Assembly (NCBI GenBank): GCA_016293865.1
Contig: JAEDDG010000032.1
Span: 1 to 22,032 of the forward strand
From: Oscillospiraceae bacterium
GTDB lineage: Bacteria; Bacillota; Clostridia; Oscillospirales; Oscillospiraceae
DNA length: 22,032 bases
Direction: 5' to 3'
The notes beneath the pieces were generated by a model. The model saw only the letters and a program-made list of their open reading frames with translations. It had not been told where the DNA came from and did not search any database. Position numbers and translations under genes: made by a program. This document shows, in pieces, positions 15,450-22,032 of this stretch. Positions within the stretch are counted from its first letter, which is position 1, and the number at the start of each line of letters is the position of its first letter.

Positions 15450-15513
15450 AACATCTTGGGAAAAAGCACGGAAACGGGCGTTTTCATCAATCAAATTTTA
15501 AGGAGGAATAATC

Positions 15514-16080
15514 ATGAGAAGCATTACGAAGTTGGACCTGCAGTATGCACACCGTTTTTATGGCTTCAAGGGAGAGGCTCAGTATCTGCATGGACATACC
15601 GGTGTTCTGACCATCGAGGTGGAGGACACTGTCGAACCGGGCGTGAATATGGTCTTCCCCTGCAACGAGATTCAGAAGACGGCGTGGGAGGTTCTGAAGA
15701 ATTTCGATCATGCCCTGATTCTGCGGGAAGACGATCCGCTGCTGCCTGCCATTCTGGAAGTCTACGAAGAGCAGGGCATCAAGGACGGCGCGCCTACAAA
15801 CAAGATGAAGGGTCCCGCCTTCAAAACCGAGCTTGCCACCGCATATCCTGACTGCCGCCTGGTTGTAACAAAGGAGACCATGACTGTTGAAGGTATGATC
15901 AGGATTGTCTATGATCTTTTGAAAGACAAGCTGAATATCGCCAAGCTGACGTTCACCAGCGGCGTGAATGCCGCGTCCCAGGAATACAAGCCGGAAGGCT
16001 CCAAAGACCGCTGCCCCCTGTGCGGCATCGCTCTGAACGAAAAAGGCGTATGTCCGAAGTGCGGGTACAGAAAGCAGTAA
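15514..16080 (+). CDS. Divergent QueD/PTPS-like protein with C-terminal zinc ribbon
   Basis: The 188-residue protein resembles 6-pyruvoyl/6-carboxy-tetrahydropterin synthases. It keeps the zinc-binding histidines (YAHRF His13; LHGH His26 and His28), the DH pair (NFDHALIL, Asp65-His66) and the TVEGMIRIVYDLL helix. It lacks the catalytic cysteine expected four residues before HGH (Ala22 there), and the substrate-anchoring Glu near the end appears replaced (FTSGVNAAS, around 147-155). Residues 167-183 add a zinc ribbon, CPLC-x9-CPKC, absent from standard QueD. AAGGAGG precedes the ATG. It may be an enzyme with altered chemistry or a non-catalytic binding protein; calling it QueD would overstate the evidence. 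It follows the PerR-like gene and ends at a strong terminator, so the pair may be one operon. Confidence 0.75.
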   Translation: MRSITKLDLQYAHRFYGFKGEAQYLHGHTGVLTIEVEDTVEPGVNMVFPCNEIQKTAWEVLKNFDHALILREDDPLLPAILEVYEEQGIKDGAPTNKMKGPAFKTELATAYPDCRLVVTKETMTVEGMIRIVYDLLKDKLNIAKLTFTSGVNAASQEYKPEGSKDRCPLCGIALNEKGVCPKCGYRKQ

Positions 16081-16099
16081 TTCCAATTTGCAAAAACAG

Positions 16100-16134
16100 A
16101 ACGCCCGAAGAGTCCGCAGACTCTTCGGGCGTTT
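16100..16134. terminator. Bidirectional terminator between the PTPS-like gene and the leftward small gene
   Basis: AACGCCCGAAGAGTC (16100-16114) pairs perfectly with GACTCTTCGGGCGTT (16119-16133) around a 4-nt CGCA loop. Forward it is followed by TTTTG; on the reverse strand by TCTGTTTTTG. It can stop both the PTPS-like transcript and the leftward ktr operon. Confidence 0.88.
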
Positions 16135-16166
16135 TGCCTGTATTCAACCGACATGCGGTTTTTTCT

Positions 16167-16316
16167 TTATTCCTGCGGCAGCTCCGCGCCGTCGGCTATA
16201 TTCTGCCGGCGGACATATTCCTCCAGCAGCGCCTTCAGCCGGGCATCCCGCCCCTTTGCGTCGTCTGACGCAAAGTTTTCCTGCACCACATAATGTGTCG
16301 TCCGCACTTTCCGCAC
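16167..16316 (-). CDS. Small protein of 49 residues, unknown function
   Basis: This frame is short and starts with GTG (16314-16316), so it is easily missed. The protein is VRKVRTTHYVVQENFASDDA followed by KGRDARLKALLEEYVRRQNI and ADGAELPQE. It is charged and probably an amphipathic helix in its second half. GGGAGGT lies 8-9 nt before the GTG, and an in-frame TGA just upstream fixes the start region. It lies 98 bp after ktrA on the same strand and ends about 35 bp before a terminator, which fits the last gene of the ktr operon. I do not recognise a family. An overlapping 81-codon frame (16144-16389) is less likely because its ATG has no Shine-Dalgarno. Composition is less biased than in the shadow frames. 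Confidence 0.55.
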   Translation of the reverse strand: MRKVRTTHYVVQENFASDDAKGRDARLKALLEEYVRRQNIADGAELPQE

Positions 16317-16414
16317 CGCGCATCACCTCCCCGGCAGACTGATTCCGGTAAAGGATATGCCGGACCGGCGGCAGATATGTGCGGCGCACAGACCAAGCCT
16401 TCTGTCCGCGGCCG

Positions 16415-17068
16415 TTATTTCAGCGCGCTCAGGAGCCGGATGCTCTCTTTTTTATTGCCTGCAATCAGCAAATGCTCCGTGCCTGTAAACGCCCGGTTGG
16501 GGTCAATGGCGGGGACAACCTGCCCGTTTTCCTTTACGCCGATGATGTTGATCTGGTATTTTGTACGGATATCCAGCTGGCGGATGGTCTTCCCCACCCA
16601 TGCGGACGGCGTGCCGATTTCAAAAATGGCGTATTCCGGCGTCAGCTCAATGTAATCGAAGGCGGAGGGCATCGTATAGCGGATCGCGGTCCGCTGCGCC
16701 ATATCCCGCTCCGGATGGACAACGGCGTCCGCCCCCAGCTTGCGCAGAAACTTCGCGTGCAGATCGCGGTCCGTTTTCGAAACCACGCATTTGGCGCCCA
16801 GATCCTTCAAAAGGCTTGTAATCTCCAGCGAGGACTGAAAATGCTCGCTGATACACACAAAGCACACATCAAAGTCCTCAACGCCCAGACTGCGCAGAAT
16901 ATTTTCGTCCATACAGTCGCCAATCAGTGCCCGGGTCACATAGGGCGCAATTTTATTGACATTTTCCTCACTGCTGTCCACAACCATGACCTCATTGTCA
17001 AGTTCAGCCAGCATTTTCGCCAGGTTTTCACCGAATCGGCCCAGGCCGATGACAAGCATACTGCGCAT
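16415..17068 (-). CDS. ktrA: Potassium uptake regulatory subunit KtrA/TrkA (RCK domain)
   Basis: The 217-residue cytoplasmic protein has an N-terminal RCK Rossmann domain with the nucleotide-binding loop GLGRFG (8-13) and an acidic Asp31 at the end of the second strand (VMVVDSSEEN). A C-terminal RCK_C domain covers about 140-217 (YAIFEIGTPSAWVGKTIRQL). KtrA rings bind ATP/ADP and gate the KtrB potassium channel; KtrC is the low-affinity paralogue and cannot be distinguished here. The ATG has GGAGGGAGAGG upstream. The gene starts 17 bp after the nitroreductase stop, which separates it from ktrB, so the three are likely one transcript. Confidence 0.93.
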   Translation of the reverse strand: MRSMLVIGLGRFGENLAKMLAELDNEVMVVDSSEENVNKIAPYVTRALIGDCMDENILRSLGVEDFDVCFVCISEHFQSSLEITSLLKDLGAKCVVSKTDRDLHAKFLRKLGADAVVHPERDMAQRTAIRYTMPSAFDYIELTPEYAIFEIGTPSAWVGKTIRQLDIRTKYQINIIGVKENGQVVPAIDPNRAFTGTEHLLIAGNKKESIRLLSALK

Positions 17069-17085
17069 ATTTGCCTCTCCCTCCG

Positions 17086-17628
17086 TTATTTCACCCAGGT
17101 CAGCAGCGAATCAACGCTTTTGCGCGGCCGGGCAGCCGGCTCCTCGTCTGCCCATCCCAGGCAGATCAGCGCGGACACCTGCATATTCTCCGGCAGCTCC
17201 AGCTCCTCTGCCGCCTTCTGCGGATCGTATATGCCCATTATCAGCGATCCGAGTCCCATGTCATGGGCGGCCAGGCACAGCGTCTGCGCGGCAATTCCCG
17301 CGTCGAAGGATTCCCAATGGCTTCCCAGGGGCGTTGATGCCGTCCCGTCCGGATCGTAACCGGAAATCCCGCGCTCCGTCACAAGCGCAACCAGCACACC
17401 GCAGGCCTTTGCCCGGGCGCAGTTGTTGGCATAAACGCCGCAGCAGGCCTCCGCAAAGGCATCCTTCCGCGCAGAATCGAGCGCATAATAACGCACCGTC
17501 TGGGAATTCTTCCAGCTGGGCGCCATGGACGCTGTCCGGATCAGCGCACGCACTGTCTCAGCATCCACCGGCCGGGCCGCGTATTTCCGGATGCTGCGCC
17601 GGGTTTCGATACATTTTAAAGTTTCCAT
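17086..17628 (-). CDS. Nitroreductase-family FMN oxidoreductase
   Basis: The 180-residue protein starts METLKCIETRRSIRKY, the classic FMN-phosphate-binding RRSIRKY motif of the nitroreductase fold, followed by VRALIRTASMAPSWKNSQTVR. The conserved later segment is FDAGIAAQTLCLAAHDMGLGSLIMG, then LICLGWADEEP. Members are FMN dimers that reduce nitro compounds, quinones or flavins with NAD(P)H; the real substrate cannot be read. The ATG at 17626-17628 was chosen over TTG 17637 because AGGAG, overlapping the ktrB stop, lies 9 nt upstream of it. Its position between ktrB and ktrA, 12 bp and 17 bp from each, is unusual and suggests co-expression with potassium uptake. Confidence 0.92.
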   Translation of the reverse strand: METLKCIETRRSIRKYAARPVDAETVRALIRTASMAPSWKNSQTVRYYALDSARKDAFAEACCGVYANNCARAKACGVLVALVTERGISGYDPDGTASTPLGSHWESFDAGIAAQTLCLAAHDMGLGSLIMGIYDPQKAAEELELPENMQVSALICLGWADEEPAARPRKSVDSLLTWVK

Positions 17629-17640
17629 TTTACACAACTC

Positions 17641-18978
17641 CTAACCGGTAATGATTTTCCCCTCCGGATACAGAAGGCCGGAGGATTTTTTGCTTCTGGT
17701 CACGGCCATGGCCAGTGACAGGCTGCCCATACGGCCGCAGAACATCAGGATCATCACGATAATCTTCCCGCCGGTATTCAGCAGGCCCGTAATACCGGAG
17801 GACAGGCCGACTGTACCGATTGCGGACGCCGCCTCATACAGCGTCTGCTTCACCGGCAGGTTCTGCAGGGCGGACAGCATGAAGCAGCCGCCGAACAGAA
17901 GCAGTGAATAAATTGCCACAGTTGTGAAGGCGCGTCCGACCGTTTCGTCGCTGAGCCTGCGGTGAAACGCATTGATTTCCTTCCGCCGCCTGATGTGCGC
18001 GCGCAGTGCCAGAAAAACAGCCGTCACCGTGGTGATCTTGACGCCGCCGCCTGTTGAGCCTGCGCCGGCGCCCACAAACATCAGGAATACAGTCAGTAGC
18101 CATCCGCCCTCGCTGAGCTTCTGATTGTCAAATGTAAAGAATCCGGCCGTTCTGGTGGTCACCGTCTGGAAAAAGGCGCTGAGGACAGCCTGCGGCACAG
18201 ACATCTCCGCAAATGCCCCGCTGCGCTCCAGAAGCAGATACAGCCCCGTCGGCACAATCAGGAGAATCGCCGTGGCAGTGAGCATAATCTTCGTCTGCAG
18301 GCAGAATTTCCGCCAGCGGAAACGGCATTCCAGCAGATCATTCCAGACCAGAAAACCGATGCCGCCGATGATGATCAGCGCGGAAAGCACCAGCAGCACA
18401 TACGGATCCTCCGCGAAATAGGTCATGGAGCCGCCTGCGGACAGTGCGCCCATCAGATCAAAGCCGGCGTTGCAGAAGGCCGACACCGCATGAAAAACGC
18501 TGAACCAGATACCCTGCCCCATGCCCAGAAGCGGGCAGAACCGCACAGCCAAAAGCGCCGCGCCCAGCACCTCCAGAAGAATCGTGCCGCCGAAAATCCG
18601 TCCGGCCAACCGGGTCACACCGCCGATCTGCCAGGCGCTGACAGCCTCCGCCAGCAGCATCCGCCGGCGCAGTCCGATCCGGCGGCCGAGCATCAGCGAA
18701 AAGGAAATGGCCACCGTCATGAAGCCCAGACCGCCGATCTGGATCAGCAGCAGGATAATCAGCTGTCCGAAAAATGTAAACTGCGTATAAACGTCAAATA
18801 CAGAAAGGCCCGTAACACAGGTCGCCGACACTGCGGTAAACAGCGCGTCAACAAATGCGACGGTGCCGCCGTCCCGGTTGGAACACGGCAGCATCAGAAT
18901 CAGGGCGCCTGCCAGAATGATGCACATAAAGCCGACAGCCAGCGACTGCAGCGTACTCATACGGCGAAAAAATTTCAT
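17641..18978 (-). CDS. ktrB: Potassium channel subunit KtrB/TrkH
   Basis: The 445-residue integral membrane protein belongs to the TrkH/KtrB superfamily: four M1-P-M2 units, each with a selectivity-filter glycine. The four filters read TCVTGLS (53-59), FCNAGFD (168-174), TRTAGFF (275-281) and GTVGLSS (388-394). The flexible intramembrane gate is visible as GAGAGSTGGGVKITT (303-317), and the GRMGSLS ending is typical. It takes up K+ (Na+-dependent in several Ktr systems), gated by the KtrA ring. ATG 18976-18978 was chosen over the in-frame upstream starts because GGAG lies 8 nt before it and homology starts there; the longer frame runs to 19050. It is the first gene of the leftward operon. Confidence 0.94.
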   Translation of the reverse strand: MKFFRRMSTLQSLAVGFMCIILAGALILMLPCSNRDGGTVAFVDALFTAVSATCVTGLSVFDVYTQFTFFGQLIILLLIQIGGLGFMTVAISFSLMLGRRIGLRRRMLLAEAVSAWQIGGVTRLAGRIFGGTILLEVLGAALLAVRFCPLLGMGQGIWFSVFHAVSAFCNAGFDLMGALSAGGSMTYFAEDPYVLLVLSALIIIGGIGFLVWNDLLECRFRWRKFCLQTKIMLTATAILLIVPTGLYLLLERSGAFAEMSVPQAVLSAFFQTVTTRTAGFFTFDNQKLSEGGWLLTVFLMFVGAGAGSTGGGVKITTVTAVFLALRAHIRRRKEINAFHRRLSDETVGRAFTTVAIYSLLLFGGCFMLSALQNLPVKQTLYEAASAIGTVGLSSGITGLLNTGGKIIVMILMFCGRMGSLSLAMAVTRSKKSSGLLYPEGKIITG

Positions 18979-19020
18979 CTGTGCATCTCCTTTCATCAGC
19001 GTCCGCGGGCAGGTGTATTC

Positions 19021-19049
19021 AGTATACCGCACTGCGCCGCCGATTTCCA
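19021..19049 (-). promoter_or_regulatory. Candidate promoter of the ktrB operon
   Basis: On the reverse strand TATACT (19021-19026) is preceded by a weak TGGAAA (19044-19049) at 17 bp. It lies about 45 bp before the ktrB start and downstream of the peptidase terminator. The -35 matches only 4 of 6 positions. Confidence 0.4.
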
Positions 19050-19079
19050 CTGTTATTGCGCGCTTTCTTCCGATTCGCC

Positions 19080-19115
19080 AAAAAACTGCGCCCGCCGGAT
19101 TGCCGGCAGGCGCAG
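19080..19115 (-). terminator. Intrinsic terminator after the M20 peptidase gene
   Basis: Reading leftward, CTGCGCC (19109-19115) with GGCGCAG (19086-19092) and an inner GCCGG/CCGGC form an almost continuous stem with one mismatch and an ATTG-type loop, followed by six T (19080-19085 on the complement). It separates the peptidase from the ktr operon. Confidence 0.85.
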
Positions 19116-19149
19116 AATCCTTTTATCATCCGGCCGCAGGCCGGTGTAG

Positions 19150-20412
19150 TTACGCCTCTCTGTCCATCAGATACATGCCCAGGATCTTCGCTTCCGCCAC
19201 CAGATCATCCACCGATACATATTCATCCGGCTGGTGTGCGCCGCCCTCGCTGCTGAACGGCCGGTCAATTCCGAAATTGAAGGCCGTGCTGCCGCCGAAA
19301 GGCCCGAAAATTGCCAGGTCAGACAGGCACATACCGGAGTGGACCGCCTTTTCTCCGGTAAACTGCTCCACATAATTGCCGATGCGCACCGCATCATCAG
19401 ACACCGCATCCGGCACGTAGGGCAGGAAGAATCTGGAGCCGGGCGTAAAGTCACCGAAACGCAGGCCTTTCCCCGCAGTGCGCGCGATGGCCTTTTCCCG
19501 GACTTCCTTCAGCTCCGCAAGAATATTGGCCTCGGTGTCCAGCGTGTAGAATACAAAATTGATCATGCCGTGGCCCAGGTCATTGCCGTTGTTCCCCACG
19601 GAGATCTCCATAAACCGCAGCGCCGTATCCGCCTCATGGGTCCCTGCATACACACTGTTGGCCTGCAGCTCCGCACTGCGGCGCTCTCCGAACTTTTTCA
19701 GTTCATCCACCAGCGCCATCACGCCGTCAAGGGCATAGCGTCCATCTTCCACTGCGTCTTCAGTATATACATCTATAATATAGACACAGCCGCCGACGCC
19801 CCAGGAGGACAGCTTCATGCCGGTTCCGTCCAGATTGAGATACAGGTCCGAGGGATATTTCAGGCATGTGGCCAGAGAGCCGTTGCCTCCGCCGTACTCC
19901 TCATCCACATATGCCGTCAGTACCAACTCATCCTTCAGCCGGATGCCCAGCTTCCGGATTGCGCCCAGCAGGAAAAGACCCACCGCCAGACCGGACTTGT
20001 CGTCGCCGCTGCCGCGGCCGTACAGCCGGCCGTCCTTCACGATGCCGCCCAGCGGGGGAACCGTCCACTGCTCCTCGTCGCCGATGGGCACGGTATCCAT
20101 ATGGGCAGCCAGCGTTACCCTGCGCTCCGGCTTCTCAGCAGAAAGCACGGCAGACAGATTCGGCCGTTTGTCTGTGCCGCGGCCTGCCAGGTACCCGGGG
20201 TGCTCCGTCAGTCCGGGCACATCGTCCGGGCAATACAGCACCGGCGTCAGGCCTCTCTCCCGGCACAGCTCCGCAAGCCGCACCTGACCGTTTTCTTCAC
20301 GGCCTGTCTGGGAAAAGTTCTGCGTGTCGCACTTGACCAGCTCTGTCAGAATTGAGGTCAGCTCCTCCTGATGGGCATCGATATAATCAAGCAAGCGTTG
20401 TCTGTTGTCCAT
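19150..20412 (-). CDS. M20-family zinc metallopeptidase/amidohydrolase (ArgE/DapE/PepV-like)
   Basis: The 420-residue cytoplasmic hydrolase keeps the di-metal site of the M20/ArgE/DapE family: AHMDTVP (His104, Asp106), GRGSGDDKSG with bridging Asp137, the catalytic Glu pair in DEEYGGG (Glu171, Glu172), Asp195 in NLDGTG and His393 in GAHQPDEY. A lid/dimerisation domain sits between, about residues 205-330. Members cleave dipeptides, N-acyl amino acids or succinyl-diaminopimelate; sequence alone does not say which, though the GDD variant of the third motif and the long insertion make a dipeptidase or aminoacylase at least as likely as DapE. GGAGG precedes the ATG. It is a single-gene unit with its own promoter and terminator. 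Confidence 0.9.
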   Translation of the reverse strand: MDNRQRLLDYIDAHQEELTSILTELVKCDTQNFSQTGREENGQVRLAELCRERGLTPVLYCPDDVPGLTEHPGYLAGRGTDKRPNLSAVLSAEKPERRVTLAAHMDTVPIGDEEQWTVPPLGGIVKDGRLYGRGSGDDKSGLAVGLFLLGAIRKLGIRLKDELVLTAYVDEEYGGGNGSLATCLKYPSDLYLNLDGTGMKLSSWGVGGCVYIIDVYTEDAVEDGRYALDGVMALVDELKKFGERRSAELQANSVYAGTHEADTALRFMEISVGNNGNDLGHGMINFVFYTLDTEANILAELKEVREKAIARTAGKGLRFGDFTPGSRFFLPYVPDAVSDDAVRIGNYVEQFTGEKAVHSGMCLSDLAIFGPFGGSTAFNFGIDRPFSSEGGAHQPDEYVSVDDLVAEAKILGMYLMDREA

Positions 20413-20533
20413 ATTGAACCTCCATCACATTCATTCCCATCTGTTGTACAGCACGGCGCACACGGCCTGTTTTTTGTCCGGACACCGCGCGGCTGTCTGC
20501 CGCACATCAGATGCATGGTATTCCCTGTTTCAA

Positions 20534-20562
20534 ATAATACTCTATACCCGCCTCCTTGACAA
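20534..20562 (-). promoter_or_regulatory. Predicted sigma-A promoter of the M20 peptidase gene
   Basis: On the reverse strand TTGTCA (20557-20562) and TATTAT (20534-20539) are 17 bp apart, giving a leader of about 115 nt. It lies back to back with the rightward MATE promoter. Confidence 0.6.
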
Positions 20563-20580
20563 GTAAATTTCTGCCCGCAC

Positions 20581-20608
20581 TTGACCTTTTGCCTTTATGA
20601 TGTATAAT
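20581..20608 (+). promoter_or_regulatory. Predicted sigma-A promoter of the MATE gene
   Basis: TTGACC (20581-20586), a 16-bp spacer and a perfect TATAAT (20603-20608) precede the transporter. The start would be near 20615. I see no regulator operator beyond this. Confidence 0.72.
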
Positions 20609-20654
20609 GTAGAAACGCCTTGGGGCGGAAAAATGAATATGGATGTGTTTTCAT

Positions 20655-22032
20655 ATGTCGAGCGTTCTTGGTAAAACCAGGGAGATGGACATGTGCACAG
20701 GGCCGCTGTTCAAAAAAATCCTTGTGTTCACATTCCCGATCATGCTGTCGAACCTGCTGCAGATTCTGTTCAACATGGCAGACAGCGTTGTGGTCAGCCG
20801 CTTTTCGTCCGACGGAAGCGATGCGTTGGCTGCAGTCGGCACAACGACATCAATTATCTACCTGGTCATCAATCTGGCCATCGGCCTGAGCGTTGGCACA
20901 AATGTGCTTGTGTCGCGCTACTATGGCGCAAAGGATTACCGGCGTCTCGGAGATGCAGTACATACCTCAGTTTTCATCTCCCTGTTCACCGGGCTGCTTT
21001 GCTCCGTGATCGGCATTTTCCTGACGCCCGCGCTTCTGCGGATCGTAGGCGCGCCGGAAGATATTCTGCCGCTGGCCGCAAAATACATGAAAATCTATTT
21101 TGCCGGCTTCACCGCAGTATCGGTATACAACTTCGGCAGCGCAATTCTGCGCGCAGTCGGCGATACGCAGCGCCCCCTGCTGTACATGCTGATCTCCGGC
21201 ATTCTGAATGTAACGCTGAATCTGTTTTTCGTCATCGTCCTGGACATGAGCGTGGACGGCGTCGCGCTGGCAACAGTGATTTCACAGGGCGTCGCCGCAG
21301 TCATGGTTCTGATCACGCTGATGCGCACGGATTCGTGTTACAAGCTGGAACTGAAAAAGATCCGGTGCGACTGGAAATCTCTCAAGCAGATCGCAATTGT
21401 CGGCATCCCGGCCGGCATACAGAGCTCCTTGTTTTCCATCTCAAATGCAATGGTGCAGTCGTCCATCAACTCGTTCGGCAAAGCCGTCACTGCGGGAAAT
21501 ACAGCAGCGTGTAATGTGGAAAACATCAGCTACACAGCGCTGAACTCCATACAGTTTGCCGCGCTGGCATTCACAAGCCAGAACATCGGCGCGGGCAAAA
21601 CAGACATGGTCAAAAAAGTCCTGCAGAAATGCATCATTCTGAATCTGATTCTGGGCGTTATGATTTTCACTCTTGTGAGCCTGACCGGCGAGTATCTCCT
21701 GCGCATCTATGATGTGCAGGATCCCGCCATTCTCGACGCTGCACTGATACGCTTCAGATACGTTACAAGCCTCGGCATGTTCTGCAGCCTGATGGAAATA
21801 TTCGCGGCGATGCTCCGTGGGTTCGGCTACTCCATCCAGCCGATGATCGTCACTCTGATCGGCTCCTGCGCACTGCGTATTCTGTGGCTGGAATTCATCC
21901 TGCCGCTGAACCACACGCTGGATATGGTCTTTATCATTTATCCGATCTCCTGGGTAATGACAACGATCGCACATATCATCTGTTATCAGATTGCATACCG
22001 GAAGCTGAAACGCCAGCTCACGCCGGCAGCAG
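20655..22032 (+). CDS. MATE-family multidrug/Na+ efflux transporter (runs off the right edge)
   Basis: The visible 459 residues form a typical MATE (MatE) protein with about 12 membrane helices. It starts near EMDMCTGPLFKKILVF, then FPIMLSNLLQILFNMADSVV and ALAAVGTTTSIIYLV, with the mirrored second half around IVGIPAGIQSSLFSISNAMV, then AALAFTSQNIGAGKTD and SLMEIFAAMLRGFGYS. MATE pumps export cationic drugs or metabolites using Na+ or H+. No stop codon is reached, so the C-terminus is missing. ATG 20655 keeps the conserved EMDMC stretch; the in-frame ATG at 20691 has the better Shine-Dalgarno (AGGGAG, 6 nt away), and ATG 20643 is a third option, so the start is uncertain. It is divergent from the peptidase gene. 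Confidence 0.92.
   Translation, partial: MSSVLGKTREMDMCTGPLFKKILVFTFPIMLSNLLQILFNMADSVVVSRFSSDGSDALAAVGTTTSIIYLVINLAIGLSVGTNVLVSRYYGAKDYRRLGDAVHTSVFISLFTGLLCSVIGIFLTPALLRIVGAPEDILPLAAKYMKIYFAGFTAVSVYNFGSAILRAVGDTQRPLLYMLISGILNVTLNLFFVIVLDMSVDGVALATVISQGVAAVMVLITLMRTDSCYKLELKKIRCDWKSLKQIAIVGIPAGIQSSLFSISNAMVQSSINSFGKAVTAGNTAACNVENISYTALNSIQFAALAFTSQNIGAGKTDMVKKVLQKCIILNLILGVMIFTLVSLTGEYLLRIYDVQDPAILDAALIRFRYVTSLGMFCSLMEIFAAMLRGFGYSIQPMIVTLIGSCALRILWLEFILPLNHTLDMVFIIYPISWVMTTIAHIICYQIAYRKLKRQLTPAA

Noticed and set aside
15450..15513. Possible preQ1 riboswitch before the PTPS-like gene
   Set aside because: The 64-bp gap shows no pseudoknot-type preQ1 aptamer pattern, only an AAGGAGG ribosome binding site.
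16144..16389. 81-codon reverse frame overlapping the proposed 49-codon gene
   Set aside because: Its start lacks a Shine-Dalgarno and the composition is low quality; the GTG frame beginning at 16316 is better placed after GGGAGGT.
19234..20355. 373-codon forward frame opposite the M20 peptidase
   Set aside because: Shadow composition (His, Gln and Arg rich); the peptidase has all metal ligands on the other strand.
20693..21514. 273-codon forward frame inside the MATE gene
   Set aside because: The MATE frame, which stays open to the window edge, shows clear transporter motifs; this one is basic and unlike any family.
1..22032. Mobile elements, CRISPR arrays, tRNA or rRNA genes
   Set aside because: No transposase, terminal inverted repeats, regular repeat-spacer pattern or tRNA-like cloverleaf was seen on reading both strands.

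Overview
The window looks like chromosomal core sequence from a GC-rich, anaerobic, probably spore-forming member of the Clostridia (Oscillospiraceae/Ruminococcaceae-like). Evidence for this is an oxygen-sensitive class III ribonucleotide reductase (NrdD), phosphate acetyltransferase for acetate formation, a SleB-type spore cortex hydrolase, a T-box-controlled threonyl-tRNA synthetase, and AGGAGG-type ribosome binding sites with TTGACA/TATAAT-type promoters. I see no mobile element, CRISPR array, rRNA or tRNA gene. The organism assignment is inference.

Left part (1-7.7 kb): a partial pta gene is read leftwards. Rightwards follow a small XRE-family regulator overlapping lepA by ATGA, with a palindromic operator on its promoter, and an HGSNAT/DUF1624-like membrane protein. 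A perfect promoter and T-box leader then precede thrS, whose product lacks the TGS domain. Next come a four-helix membrane protein with a long acidic tail and sleB, whose ribosome binding site lies inside a hairpin.

Middle part (7.7-12.1 kb, leftward): a likely four-gene operon encodes a DUF975 membrane protein, an ABC-F ATPase with one intact and one degenerate ATP site, a GT4 glycosyltransferase and a PlsC-like acyltransferase overlapping it. The last two suggest an envelope glycolipid step. Divergently, nrdD (12.4-14.7 kb) has a TTGACA-17-TATGAT promoter with NrdR-box-like sites on both sides and a strong terminator.

Right part (15-22 kb): a PerR-like Fur-family regulator sits under a 33-bp palindrome that covers its own promoter. 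It is followed by a divergent QueD/PTPS-like protein with a C-terminal zinc ribbon and without the usual catalytic cysteine. Leftward are a potassium uptake operon, ktrB - nitroreductase - ktrA, with an unlisted 49-codon small gene at its end, and an M20 metallopeptidase. A MATE efflux gene starts divergently and runs off the right edge.

The most interesting items are the PerR-like/zinc-ribbon PTPS-like pair, the SD-sequestering hairpin before sleB, the XRE-lepA coupling, the nitroreductase embedded between ktrB and ktrA, and the 49-codon small gene. None of these proves a wholly new system; each is a concrete lead.
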